From an uncultured Eubacteriales bacterium (GTDB taxonomy: Bacteria; Bacillota; Clostridia; Oscillospirales; Oscillospiraceae), in the NCBI GenBank assembly GCA_900320765.1, contig ONTN01000065.1, forward strand, positions 1 through 12,840: DNA of 12,840 bases, given 5' to 3'. This document shows, piece by piece, positions 1-7,217 of this stretch. Positions within the stretch are counted from its first letter, which is position 1; each line of letters opens with the position of its first letter. The notes below the pieces were generated by a model. That model saw nothing but the letters and a program-made list of their open reading frames with translations, had not been told where the DNA came from and did not search any database. The position numbers were made by a program, and so were the translations under genes.

Positions 1-1605
1 ACCGACCACCGCCGGAAGAACCTCGACTCCCTGGAGAACGTAGTGGTGAAATACACTCCCGACAAGATAGGGAACGCCACTGAGCAGGAACTGGAAGGGT
101 TGATCAACGCCTATGACAACCTTATGAACGGCTACCTCCAGATCAACCGGGAGCGAAGCATGCTTTTCGCCCGGAAACAGATCGCCCTCGCTTCGAGAAA
201 AGGATGGTATGTGAAGAAATCGGACGCGGAGAAGACTCTCGCCGAGGCGGAGAGGGAGCTTTCCGACCTGAAGGCGAAGCTCGCCGCCTCCCCCCTATCT
301 GGCACCTCAGAGGAGGACGCGATAGCCCTCAGCCGCTCGACCGCCGAGCTTGAGGTCAAGGTGGACAGGATAAAGAAAAGGCGGGTGCCCCGCTGGATAC
401 CCGTCACCCTGATAACTCTCGGCGTTATACTCGCCCTCGTATTCTCCGGGATCCTCGCCCCCTTTGGCGAATGGATACCCGCAATAGCGCCCTTCGTCCG
501 CTTCCGCCTTTTAGGCGTTACCGCCGCCGTAATATGCCTTGCTGCGGGCGCGCTGCTGTTCTTTATTAAACCGTCGGCAGGCGACCTTGAGCGCGAGCTC
601 AAGGCGACCTTTGACAAATACGGCGTCGGCTCGGCCGACAAGCTCTCGAGCCTCGTTACCGCCTACACCGCCCTTCTCCGCGGCGAGGCTCCGCTGACCG
701 CCACCCGCGACGCCGCGAGGGCGAGGTTTTCCGACGCGGCTACCGCCTCTCAGGAGGCCGAGGACAGAGCCATCCGCTCAATAAGCGAGATAGCGCCAGA
801 CGTAAAGTCCGGACCCGAGGTCATGGCCGCCCTCCGCGATATCGAGGAGCGCATCGAGGAGGTAAACCGCGCCGAATTTGACCTCACCTCCACCCGCTCT
901 ATCTATGATACCCTGCTGCACCAGTTCGGCGGCGAGGTGCCCGAGATAGACGATTCGTATATCCCCCAGCCGCTGAGGGACAAGGAGGACACCATGTCCG
1001 CCGTCATACGTGCGAAGGCGCAGCTCACCGAGGCCGTCCGCCGCTACGACGTGCTCTCCGGCGAGAGGCTGAGCCAGGGCGACCCCGCCGTTGTGGAATC
1101 GAAGATAGACTCGCTCTCTGACCGCATCCGCGAGGAGGAAGCAAAATACTCCGCCCTCGGCCTCGCGATAAGCACCCTCGCCGAGGTCAACACCGAGCTT
1201 ACGACCCGCTTCTCCCCCCTTATTTCAAAGAAGGCGGGAGAGTATATGGCGCGGCTGACCGACGGGCAGTACGAAAAGCTGAGCTTCGACCGCGGCTTTG
1301 ACGCGACGGCGAGGACGATGGGCGACCTATATGAGCACAGCGTCCTTTCGCTTTCTGATGGGACGGTAGACGAGATATACTTCTCTCTCCGCCTCGCAAT
1401 GTGCGAGCTTATCCTGACGGGCGACGACCCCGCGCCCATCATACTCGACGACGCTCTCTTGAATTTCGACGACGGGCGAATGGCCGAGGCTCTCGACCTC
1501 CTCGCTGCAATAAGCGAGACGCGGCAGGTCATCCTTTTCTCCTGCCACTCGCGGGAGGCGGATATGCTCGAGGGCAAAGAGGGAATAAACGTGATAAGAG
1601 GATAA
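1..1605 (+). CDS. SMC/Rad50-like membrane-inserted ATPase (YhaN type), C-terminal part
   Basis: The reading frame is open to the left edge, so this is a 5'-truncated gene with 534 residues visible; the GTG at 43 is internal. Long charged coiled-coil stretches flank a hairpin of two hydrophobic segments (about nt 397-459 and 505-567). The C-terminus carries the second half of an ABC/SMC ATPase head: a signature motif LSLSDGTVDEIYFSLRLA (about 1346-1399), a Walker B PIILDDALLNFDD (about 1435-1473) and an H-loop-like VILFSCHSREADM. The Walker A half must lie upstream. A transmembrane hairpin inside the coiled coil is a trait I associate with YhaN-like relatives of Rad50/SbcC, which often sit beside an SbcD/YhaO-like nuclease; that partner would be off the left edge. 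Role inferred: DNA-end processing or nucleoid maintenance at the membrane. Codon use is GC-rich, unlike the next gene. Confidence 0.8.
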   Translation, partial: TDHRRKNLDSLENVVVKYTPDKIGNATEQELEGLINAYDNLMNGYLQINRERSMLFARKQIALASRKGWYVKKSDAEKTLAEAERELSDLKAKLAASPLSGTSEEDAIALSRSTAELEVKVDRIKKRRVPRWIPVTLITLGVILALVFSGILAPFGEWIPAIAPFVRFRLLGVTAAVICLAAGALLFFIKPSAGDLERELKATFDKYGVGSADKLSSLVTAYTALLRGEAPLTATRDAARARFSDAATASQEAEDRAIRSISEIAPDVKSGPEVMAALRDIEERIEEVNRAEFDLTSTRSIYDTLLHQFGGEVPEIDDSYIPQPLRDKEDTMSAVIRAKAQLTEAVRRYDVLSGERLSQGDPAVVESKIDSLSDRIREEEAKYSALGLAISTLAEVNTELTTRFSPLISKKAGEYMARLTDGQYEKLSFDRGFDATARTMGDLYEHSVLSLSDGTVDEIYFSLRLAMCELILTGDDPAPIILDDALLNFDDGRMAEALDLLAAISETRQVILFSCHSREADMLEGKEGINVIRG

Positions 1606-1626
1606 ATAGGCGAAGGACAAAACCCG

Positions 1627-2484
1627 ATGAATAAAATCCGAATGATTGCAAACCGGGAAACAAATTTTGTCTTTCACATGCTTTCAGCAGCTCAATGCGG
1701 GTATGATAATCCGTACGGCAGAAAATACAGGAAGGATTATCCCGAGCAGTTATTGAATACGCTAAAAAAGCACGAGCAATTGATAACCTGCTCCGGGGGA
1801 AATCACTGGGGAAAGTTATATGCGCCGTTTATAAGCATACCCGCCCGCGGGAGCGTCCGCGCGAAAGAGTATTATCAGGAATTCCTCCGAAAGATAAACA
1901 GCGGTGAAAGCGCGGAATACTATATAGATCATCGTCTTTTCCGGCCTGCAGCTGAGATAGCCGACACAATGTCGCGGTGTTATGACCATTACATTTCCCA
2001 AATATGGCCAAATGATATGGTTACGCTCGAAGCGTATATTGCTGAAACGATGCCTCTTTTTGAGCGCAGCGAGCTTTCAGCCCGTGCGGAAGACTTGGTT
2101 GGATGCAAGCTTCCGGCAGAATGCTTCTTGGCAACGATGGTCGCATCTATCGAGGACGGAGCCGAGGCGATTGATATTTCTGATAATCAGGATGTATTTG
2201 GCATAGCTCGGGCTCCGGAGTGGGCGTTTCGTTTTATCAGTCACGAGTTTATTATCTTTCTTTTGAAGAGAGCCTTGCAGGGTGAGGACGCCTTCCGGCG
2301 TTTAGAAACCTGGGGTCTGACCGAAGGGCTGGCTGAGTATTATTGTAAGCAGCTTACCGGGTATGCGGGCTTTCCCGGCGTTTCGCAATATACCGCCTTT
2401 TATGAGGCGCAAGAAAAGAACGCGTCAAGCTCCGCTGTAGAATTATACAGAAAGGCTCTGGCTACCTTTTTGCCGCGGCGCTGA
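1627..2484 (+). CDS. Unknown protein, degenerate gluzincin-peptidase-like
   Basis: The ATG at 1627 is preceded by GAAGGA (1612-1617, spacing 9). The gene starts 21 nt after the ATPase stop, so the two are probably cotranscribed. The 285-residue product has no signal peptide or clear membrane segment. Residues about 204-240 read SHEFIIFLLKR...LTEGLAEYY, the layout of a gluzincin zinc site (HExxH, then an EGLAEY glutamate helix), but the second histidine of HExxH is Ile. The N-terminus (NRETNFVFHML) and the spacing recall uncharacterised HExxH families such as DUF4932 or DUF2268; this is a tentative impression. If the fold is right, the protein is either a non-catalytic peptidase homologue or uses another ligand. 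Base composition is markedly more A+T-rich than its neighbours (for example 43% GC at 1681-1740 against 60% at 1081-1140), which suggests recent acquisition. Confidence 0.75.
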   Translation: MNKIRMIANRETNFVFHMLSAAQCGYDNPYGRKYRKDYPEQLLNTLKKHEQLITCSGGNHWGKLYAPFISIPARGSVRAKEYYQEFLRKINSGESAEYYIDHRLFRPAAEIADTMSRCYDHYISQIWPNDMVTLEAYIAETMPLFERSELSARAEDLVGCKLPAECFLATMVASIEDGAEAIDISDNQDVFGIARAPEWAFRFISHEFIIFLLKRALQGEDAFRRLETWGLTEGLAEYYCKQLTGYAGFPGVSQYTAFYEAQEKNASSSAVELYRKALATFLPRR

Positions 2485-2502
2485 CTCTCATCGTATATAA
2501 GG

Positions 2503-2519
2503 CTTCCCCTTCGGGGAAG
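2503..2519. repeat. CTTCCCC/GGGGAAG hairpin (intergenic repeat fragment)
   Basis: CTTCCCC-TTC-GGGGAAG gives a 7-bp stem just after the stop of the preceding gene. The same CTTCCCC/GGGGAAG stem occurs in the neighbouring terminator (2538-2557) and in the repeat block at 7399-7417, so it looks like a piece of a dispersed palindromic family. It has no T-tract of its own. Confidence 0.5.
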
Positions 2520-2530
2520 GCTAAGGGCAT

Positions 2531-2563
2531 AAAAAAAGCTTCCCCTCTCGGGGAAGCTTTTTT
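2531..2563. terminator. Bidirectional Rho-independent terminator
   Basis: The arms 2532-2545 and 2550-2563 pair perfectly over 14 bp (A6-GCTTCCCC with GGGGAAGC-T6) around a TCTC loop. A-runs on the left and T-runs on the right let it serve both the plus-strand gene ending at 2484 and the minus-strand SPFH gene ending at 2575. Confidence 0.9.
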
Positions 2564-2574
2564 GTATTATTCTC

Positions 2575-3537
2575 TCAGTGCTCGGGATGAGCGTCGCGCT
2601 TTTCGCCGCCCTCTTTGGCGTCGGAGACGGACTCGATAAGTCCCTTGGCGAGACCCGCTACGGAGGCTATCTCGCTCGGGACGATTATCTTGGTCGCTCT
2701 GCCGTCGGCCGCCGCGGTGAAGGCCTCGAGGCTCCTGAGCTGGACGATCTGCTCCTCGGAAAGGCCGGCGCTCTTCAGAAGGGCGACGCCCTGAGCCTCA
2801 GCCTTCTTTATCGTGATCATACCCTCGGCCTCGGCCTCCTTATGGAGCCTGATGCTCTCGGCGTGACCCTCGGCCTCGCGGACCATCTGCACCTTCTGAG
2901 CCTCGGCGCGGAGTATGGCGGATTCCTTTTCGCCCTCTGCGATCAGTATCGCGGACTTCTTTTCGCCCTCGGCGCGGAGTATTGCCTCGCGGCGCTCGCG
3001 CTCCGCCTTCATCTGCTTCTCCATCGCGTTCTGGATCTCGCGCGGCGGGAGAATGTTCTTGAGCTCGACGCGGTTTACCTTGATGCCCCAGGGATCGGTG
3101 GCCTCGTCAAGAATGGCGCGCATCTTCGAGTTGATGATATCGCGGCTCGTGAGAGTCTGGTCAAGCTCGAGCTCGCCGATGATGTTTCTCAGCGTGGTCG
3201 CGGAAAGGTTCTCGATAGCGGTCATCGGGTTCTCTATGCCGTAAGTGTAGAGCTTCGGGTCGGTGATCTGGAAATATACGACGGTGTCGATCTGCATCGT
3301 TACGTTATCCTTCGTGATAACGGGCTGGGGCGGGAAGTCCGCCACCTGCTCCTTGAGGGAAACGATCTTCTTTACCCTCTCGATGAAGGGCATTTTGAAG
3401 TGGATGCCGACGCCCCAGGTCGCGCTGTAGGCTCCGAGGCGCTCGACCACGTGGGCGGTCGCCTGCTGGACTACGCGGATATTTGATACGATGATGAGCA
3501 CCAAAAGAACGGCGGCTCCGATGATGACGTATTGCAT
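2575..3537 (-). CDS. SPFH/band 7 (stomatin/QmcA-like) membrane protein
   Basis: The 320-residue protein has one N-terminal membrane anchor (about residues 3-20), then a band 7/SPFH domain (starts around VVQQATAHVVERLGAYSATW; contains the family-typical DNVTMQIDTVVYFQITDP and the PREIQNAMEKQMKAERERR helix). A long Ala/Glu/Lys-rich coiled coil follows with near-repeats of AILxAEGEK, which also show as imperfect DNA repeats at about 2915-3010. The tail is polar (EGGEKRDAHPEH). Family members oligomerise at the membrane and organise microdomains or proteases. The start is fixed by GGAGG (3546-3550 on the complement, spacing 8). The gene follows nfeD by 22 nt, the classic NfeD-stomatin pairing. 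The shared terminator lies just beyond the stop. Confidence 0.93.
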   Translation of the reverse strand: MQYVIIGAAVLLVLIIVSNIRVVQQATAHVVERLGAYSATWGVGIHFKMPFIERVKKIVSLKEQVADFPPQPVITKDNVTMQIDTVVYFQITDPKLYTYGIENPMTAIENLSATTLRNIIGELELDQTLTSRDIINSKMRAILDEATDPWGIKVNRVELKNILPPREIQNAMEKQMKAERERREAILRAEGEKKSAILIAEGEKESAILRAEAQKVQMVREAEGHAESIRLHKEAEAEGMITIKKAEAQGVALLKSAGLSEEQIVQLRSLEAFTAAADGRATKIIVPSEIASVAGLAKGLIESVSDAKEGGEKRDAHPEH

Positions 3538-3559
3538 AATTTATTCCTCCATATGTATA

Positions 3560-3985
3560 TTATTGAGCTCTCTCAACGATGAGCTTAACTCCCTCGATAG
3601 CGAGCGGGCGAACGAGAGCGCCCTTCTCGATGGGCATTCCGTCCCTCGACCGGGCGGTCCAGGACTTGCCGTCCACGTTCACTGCTCCGCTTCCCACAAT
3701 GTTGTCAATGTCCTCGGTCACCGGGCAGACCGTGCCGAGCACCCTGTCCGCGTTGGTCGGATGTCTCGACCCGTTTACAAACTTTTTTGTAAACGGCCTC
3801 AGCGTTAGAAGCACGCCGACGGAAACCGCGATGAAAACGAGAGCCTGGAGCCATATGGCGGCGCCGAGCCGCTCCGCAAGCAGGGCGGCCGCCGAGCCTA
3901 CCGCGAACCAGACCGTAACAAGATTGGCGGTAGCCGCCTCGATAATGATGAACACGACTATCGCCGCTATCCAAAAGAACAACAT
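3560..3985 (-). CDS. NfeD-like membrane protein (short NfeD1b type)
   Basis: The 141-residue product has hydrophobic helices at about residues 2-20, 24-40 and 44-62, then a small beta-rich C-terminal domain (GTVCPVTEDIDNIVGSGAVNV...WTARSRDG...VRPLAIEGVKLIV) typical of the NfeD OB-fold. It lacks the serine-protease domain of long NfeD proteins. NfeD proteins are partners of SPFH proteins, and the SPFH gene follows directly in the same operon, supporting a joint role in membrane microdomains. A GGAGG site (complement of 3994-3998) lies 8 nt before the ATG. Confidence 0.9.
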   Translation of the reverse strand: MLFFWIAAIVVFIIIEAATANLVTVWFAVGSAAALLAERLGAAIWLQALVFIAVSVGVLLTLRPFTKKFVNGSRHPTNADRVLGTVCPVTEDIDNIVGSGAVNVDGKSWTARSRDGMPIEKGALVRPLAIEGVKLIVERAQ

Positions 3986-4019
3986 AATATATCCCTCCCC
4001 CTGAATTGTCTTCTGATAT

Positions 4020-4048
4020 ATTATACATCTATGCAGCCCCGTTGTCCA
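4020..4048 (-). promoter_or_regulatory. Sigma-A promoter of nfeD-SPFH operon
   Basis: On the minus strand TGGACA (complement of 4043-4048, 5/6 to consensus) and TATAAT (complement of 4020-4025) are separated by 17 bp. Predicted start of transcription is near 4013, giving a leader of about 28 nt with the GGAGG site. No clear terminator separates it from the wall-hydrolase gene ending at 4073, so upstream read-through into the operon is possible. Confidence 0.8.
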
Positions 4049-4072
4049 GTAAAAGCGTGGCTGCGGTATTAT

Positions 4073-4888
4073 TTACAAAAAGAACATCTGTCTGTCTATC
4101 TGGCCGAATACCGGCCTGTTTCTCGCCGCCCAGCAGGTCTCCGCCCTTTTTATCGGGGTGAAGTACAGGCTCTCGCCCGCGACGTTCGCTCCGTCGAGGC
4201 AGAGCTTCGCGGCGATCACGCTCTCCTCCCGGGGCGTGTTGTAAATGCTGCCGGAGTAGGCGGGCGAAAACTGGATGCCGCAGCGCCTGTCAAAGATCAC
4301 GCCCTTCACGGTGTCAGGAAACTCGTCCCTGTCGCGGCGGTTTAATACCACGTTTCCCACGGCTATCTTGCCCATCAGCGTCTCGGTCCCGCTCTCTGCC
4401 TCTATTATCCGGCTCAGCCAGTAGAGTTCTTCCTTATCGTAGTAGGTGTCCGCACTCTCGATCACGAGGCCGCCGGAGGTGAGGCTGAGAACGCGGGAGG
4501 CCGCGTCGTATTCTATTCCCGCGCCGAACGCCTTCGCGAGGGCGGACGCAGGGACCATAAGCCGGCTGTTTTTGAGCGTTACCCCGTCCGGGCAGAAGAG
4601 ATATCTTCCGTTCGCGACGATATACCTGTCGCCGGGTCTCGCCGTAAGCTCCAGCCCAGGAAGCGTGACTGACGCCTGCTTCTCCTCCCGGCTCCAGTCG
4701 ACCTTGGCTCCGAGGCGCTCGCAAAGCTCCCTTGCCGGGATATAGACCTCTCCGTTTTCCTCGTATGCAAGGCTCTCTGCGTCTATCGTCCTTCCGTCAA
4801 GCCTTACCTCTATCGCGGGCGGCGCCGACATACCAGTCAGCGCGAGGGCTGCGAGGAGAACGGCGAGGATAAGAGATATCTTCCGCAT
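4073..4888 (-). CDS. Secreted SleB/CwlJ-like cell-wall hydrolase with stalk domain
   Basis: The 271-residue protein starts with a signal peptide (MRKISLILAVLLAALALTGMSA). Residues about 25-140 resemble the copper-amine-oxidase N-terminal-like stalk of clostridial wall proteins (VRLDGRTI...YIPARELCERLGAKVDW, then a second copy-like MVPASALAKAFGAGIEYD). Residues about 150-270 form a Hydrolase_2 (SleB/CwlJ) domain: LSRIIEAESGTETLMGKIAV, NVVLNR, FPDTVKGVIFD and QFSPAYSGSIYNTP. The catalytic glutamate of the family aligns best with E165. Relatives cleave peptidoglycan, classically spore cortex in germination, but many act in vegetative cells. AAAGGA stands about 10 nt before the ATG. It lies downstream of the PhoP/PhoR-like pair on the same strand with an 89-nt gap. 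Confidence 0.9.
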   Translation of the reverse strand: MRKISLILAVLLAALALTGMSAPPAIEVRLDGRTIDAESLAYEENGEVYIPARELCERLGAKVDWSREEKQASVTLPGLELTARPGDRYIVANGRYLFCPDGVTLKNSRLMVPASALAKAFGAGIEYDAASRVLSLTSGGLVIESADTYYDKEELYWLSRIIEAESGTETLMGKIAVGNVVLNRRDRDEFPDTVKGVIFDRRCGIQFSPAYSGSIYNTPREESVIAAKLCLDGANVAGESLYFTPIKRAETCWAARNRPVFGQIDRQMFFL

Positions 4889-4909
4889 TTACGATCATCC
4901 TTTCAAGAA

Positions 4910-4951
4910 ATAATACCTGTGTCGGCATTATTTTAAACCCTGAAAGGTAAA
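4910..4951 (-). promoter_or_regulatory. Possible promoter region of wall-hydrolase gene
   Basis: The 89-nt gap before the hydrolase gene is A+T-rich on this side. On the minus strand it offers TAAAAT (complement of 4930-4935) or TATTAT (complement of 4910-4915) as -10 elements, without a good -35. The motif TTTACCTTTCAG (complement of 4940-4951) matches 11 of 12 bases of a site in front of the response-regulator gene (complement of 7162-7173). No convincing terminator follows the kinase gene, so read-through from the kinase operon is equally possible. Confidence 0.3.
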
Positions 4952-4977
4952 AAACCGGGCGAAATCGGGCGAGCGTG

Positions 4978-6414
4978 CTATTCAATTACCGTAAGTGTAA
5001 AAGTAAAGGTCGTGAGCCCGTCCCGGCTCGTTACGAAAATATCCTCCCCGTGGCTGTCGAGTATCGTCTTCACGATATAAAGCCCGAGGCCGACACCCTC
5101 CTTATCCACGCTTCTCGAGCGGTCGCTCTTGTGGAAGCGGTCGAAGATCAGGGGAAGCTCCTCCCTCGGGATCGTCTCGCCGAGGTTTGAGACGGCGACC
5201 CTGGCCTTGCCGCCCTCCTTCCATAGCTCTATCCCGATCGAGCTGCCCTCACGGGCGAATTTCGCGGCGTTGTCGATGAGGTTATAGACCACCTGGGTTA
5301 TCGAATCGGCGTCTCCGAGCGTGATTATCGGCTCCTCCGGCAGGTTTACGTCCACGTCGAGCCCGCGCGAGGTTATCTTCGGCTCAAGGCTCACGAGGGC
5401 AAGCCTTATTATCTCGGCGATATCGAAGCTCTTTTTCCTCACCTCAGCTTCGTCCATATTGCGGAGCTGCGACATATCGAGCATACCGCGGACGAGCCTG
5501 TTTAATCTCTTCGTCTCGGACGAGATTATCGCGAGGTACTCCCTCTCCCGCTCGGGCGGTATCGTCCCGTCCAGTATCCCGTCGGCAAAGCCGGTTATCG
5601 TCGTCATCGGGGTCTTGAGCTCGTGGCTCACGTTTGCGATCAGGTCGCGCCTTGCCATCTCGCTGCGCTCAAGGCTCTCCGCCATCTTGTTGAAGGCGTG
5701 GCTCAGCTCGCCTATCTCGTCCGTCCGCCCGTTCTCGTCCACTCGAACGGAGAGGTCGCCCTTGCCGAAGCGGTGCGCCGCGGCGGCCATCTCGTTTATC
5801 GGTCGCGCCTGCTTCTTCGTTGCAAAATAGCAGGCGACGAAGGCGATAGTGAATACAGCTAAGGCGATGAGGCCGCAGACCGTCGCCATATATCTCCATA
5901 TCCTGCTTATATCCCGCGCCCCGGCGGAGAAGAAAATGAAGCCCGTATACGAGCTCGGGTACTCGTGCCTTTTCAGGTTGAGCCCCACCACGTAGCGCCC
6001 CTCACCGTAGAGACCGCCGAGCTTACTGAGCCCGGTATAAGCTCCCGTGTTGTTCACCGAGGCGATGAAGCTCGCCGGCACCGCCTTGCCGATGTGCGCG
6101 CATTCAAGCTCCCTGTCCGAGCAGGCTATCACGTTTCCCACCTCGTCGGTGATGATAACGTGGTAATTCCCCGTCTCCGCTATCAGGACGAGAAGGCCGC
6201 GCATCTCAAGGCTGTCCGCGTCGAAATGGCCGGAGTACGACGAGATTATGTTAACAGACGCCTCGGCGTATGCCTCCATATCGCCGGTCTTCTCCCTGAT
6301 GATATAGCTGTAGCTTATCGTCGCGAAGGCGGAGATGAGCAGGATGAAGCTCAGCGCGAGGGCGAGAGCCACGATCATCAGGTTCTTAACGTAAATGCTA
6401 CTGAACCGTCTCAT
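4978..6414 (-). CDS. Sensor histidine kinase, PhoR/WalK-like
   Basis: The 478-residue kinase has a first membrane segment (about residues 12-38), an extracellular sensing region (about 40-170), a second membrane segment (about 175-198), a HAMP linker (about 200-252), a HisKA domain with the phospho-acceptor H264 in NVSHELKTPM, and a HATPase_c domain. The N box is VVYNLIDNAAKF (about 375-386) and the G2 box GVGLGLYIVK (about 440-449). The G1 box reads SNLGETI, with Asn410 where Asp is canonical; this variation is common among clostridial relatives as far as I recall. It starts 3 nt after the regulator's stop, whose TGA is part of the GGGTGAGGT ribosome binding site, so the pair is translationally coupled. 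The signal is unknown; the downstream wall hydrolase and the Pho-box-like promoter suggest envelope or phosphate stress. Confidence 0.94.
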   Translation of the reverse strand: MRRFSSIYVKNLMIVALALALSFILLISAFATISYSYIIREKTGDMEAYAEASVNIISSYSGHFDADSLEMRGLLVLIAETGNYHVIITDEVGNVIACSDRELECAHIGKAVPASFIASVNNTGAYTGLSKLGGLYGEGRYVVGLNLKRHEYPSSYTGFIFFSAGARDISRIWRYMATVCGLIALAVFTIAFVACYFATKKQARPINEMAAAAHRFGKGDLSVRVDENGRTDEIGELSHAFNKMAESLERSEMARRDLIANVSHELKTPMTTITGFADGILDGTIPPEREREYLAIISSETKRLNRLVRGMLDMSQLRNMDEAEVRKKSFDIAEIIRLALVSLEPKITSRGLDVDVNLPEEPIITLGDADSITQVVYNLIDNAAKFAREGSSIGIELWKEGGKARVAVSNLGETIPREELPLIFDRFHKSDRSRSVDKEGVGLGLYIVKTILDSHGEDIFVTSRDGLTTFTFTLTVIE

Positions 6415-6417
6415 ACC

Positions 6418-7107
6418 TCACCCGTTCAGCACTTCAAATTTATAGCCCACGCCCCAGACCGTTTTGAGGCTCCACTTGTCCGAAACGTTCTCAAGCTTCT
6501 CGCGCAGGCGCTTTACGTGGACGTCGACCGTCCTGCTGTCGCCGAAGTAGTCGAAGCCCCAGACCTCATCGAGGAGCTGGTTGCGGGTAAAGACTCTGTT
6601 CGGGCTCGAGGCGAGGTGGAAGAGAAGCTCCATCTCCTTCGGCGGCACATCCATCTTCTTCCCGTCCACGATAAGCTCGAAGGAGTCCATATCTATAACG
6701 AGCTTATCGAAGGTTAGGCGCTTCTTCTCGTCCTTCTTCTCGCCGCCGTATCTGCGCATAACGGCGTGGATGCGGGCAATAAGCTCCTTGACCTCGAAGG
6801 GCTTCGTTATATAATCGTCCGCCCCGTTCTCTAAACCCGTGACCTTGTCGCCCGTCTCACCCTTCGCGGTGAGCATTATGACCGGGGTTTTGGACGAGGC
6901 GCGGATCTCCTTAAGCACCTGCCACCCGTCCATAACGGGGAGCATTATATCGAGAAGGACGAGGTCGGGCGCAGTCCTCTCAAATTCCGCAACCCCGGCG
7001 CCCCCGTCGGCAGCGTGAATGACCTCAAAGCCCTCCTTCTCAAGGTAGAGCCTGATAAGCTCGGCGATGTGTCTCTCATCCTCGACTACGAGTATTTTTT
7101 CCTTCAT
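6418..7107 (-). CDS. OmpR/PhoB-family response regulator (PhoP/WalR-like)
   Basis: The 229-residue protein has a receiver domain with the acidic pair E9/D10, phospho-acceptor D53 (LVLLDIMLP), T80 and K102 (YITKPF), then a winged-helix DNA-binding domain (about 130-227: VPPKEMELLFHLASSPNRVFTR, VDVHVKRLREKLE, VWGVGYKF). It is full length for the family. It is first in an operon with the kinase. GGAGG (complement of 7115-7119) lies 7 nt before the ATG. The promoter region carries 11-bp direct repeats of the kind this family binds, so autoregulation is likely. Confidence 0.95.
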   Translation of the reverse strand: MKEKILVVEDERHIAELIRLYLEKEGFEVIHAADGGAGVAEFERTAPDLVLLDIMLPVMDGWQVLKEIRASSKTPVIMLTAKGETGDKVTGLENGADDYITKPFEVKELIARIHAVMRRYGGEKKDEKKRLTFDKLVIDMDSFELIVDGKKMDVPPKEMELLFHLASSPNRVFTRNQLLDEVWGFDYFGDSRTVDVHVKRLREKLENVSDKWSLKTVWGVGYKFEVLNG

Positions 7108-7142
7108 ACCTGTCCCCTCCTTTTTCTTTCCTTTATAATATG

Positions 7143-7184
7143 ATTATACACTTAATCTGAGCTTAAAGGTAAACAATTTGTAAA
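7143..7184 (-). promoter_or_regulatory. Promoter with Pho-box-like direct repeats
   Basis: On the minus strand TATAAT (complement of 7143-7148) is preceded, 19 bp upstream, by a weak -35 TTTACC (complement of 7168-7173). TTTACA (complement of 7179-7184) stands exactly 11 bp further up, giving TTTACA-N5-TTTACC, a match of 11 of 12 to a PhoP-type direct repeat (TTHACA-N5-TTHACA). Read on the other strand, GGTAAA-N5-TGTAAA also resembles a WalR box. The A+T-rich second halves of successive 11-bp units (AATTG, TTTAA, ATTAA) are in phase as well. A long -35 spacer plus activator repeats fits an activated, self-regulated promoter. Confidence 0.6.
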
Positions 7185-7217
7185 AACGGAGTCTTTTATT
7201 GCATACAAAGGGCAATT

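Noticed and set aside
43..1605. GTG at 43 as the true start of the ATPase gene
   Set aside because: The frame is open to base 1 with coding-like composition, no ribosome binding site precedes the GTG, and the ATPase head needs an upstream Walker A half.
1627..2484. Toxin or defence gene in an ATPase-plus-peptidase system
   Set aside because: No other defence genes are near, the peptidase site is incomplete, and the ATPase belongs to a housekeeping-like type; the idea lacks support from the sequence.
2578..3486. A 302-codon open frame on the plus strand opposite the SPFH gene
   Set aside because: It is the complement of a GC-rich gene with strong codon bias; the product is Leu/Gly/Asp/Arg-rich without domain features, and the opposite strand encodes an unmistakable SPFH protein.
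4951..4980. Terminator after the first kinase gene
   Set aside because: CGGGCGAAATCGGGCGA is a direct repeat, not an inverted one; the nearby T-run on the minus strand is not preceded by a stable stem.
5965..6717. A 250-codon open frame opposite the kinase and regulator genes
   Set aside because: It spans the end of one real gene and the start of another on the other strand; composition is that of an antisense shadow.
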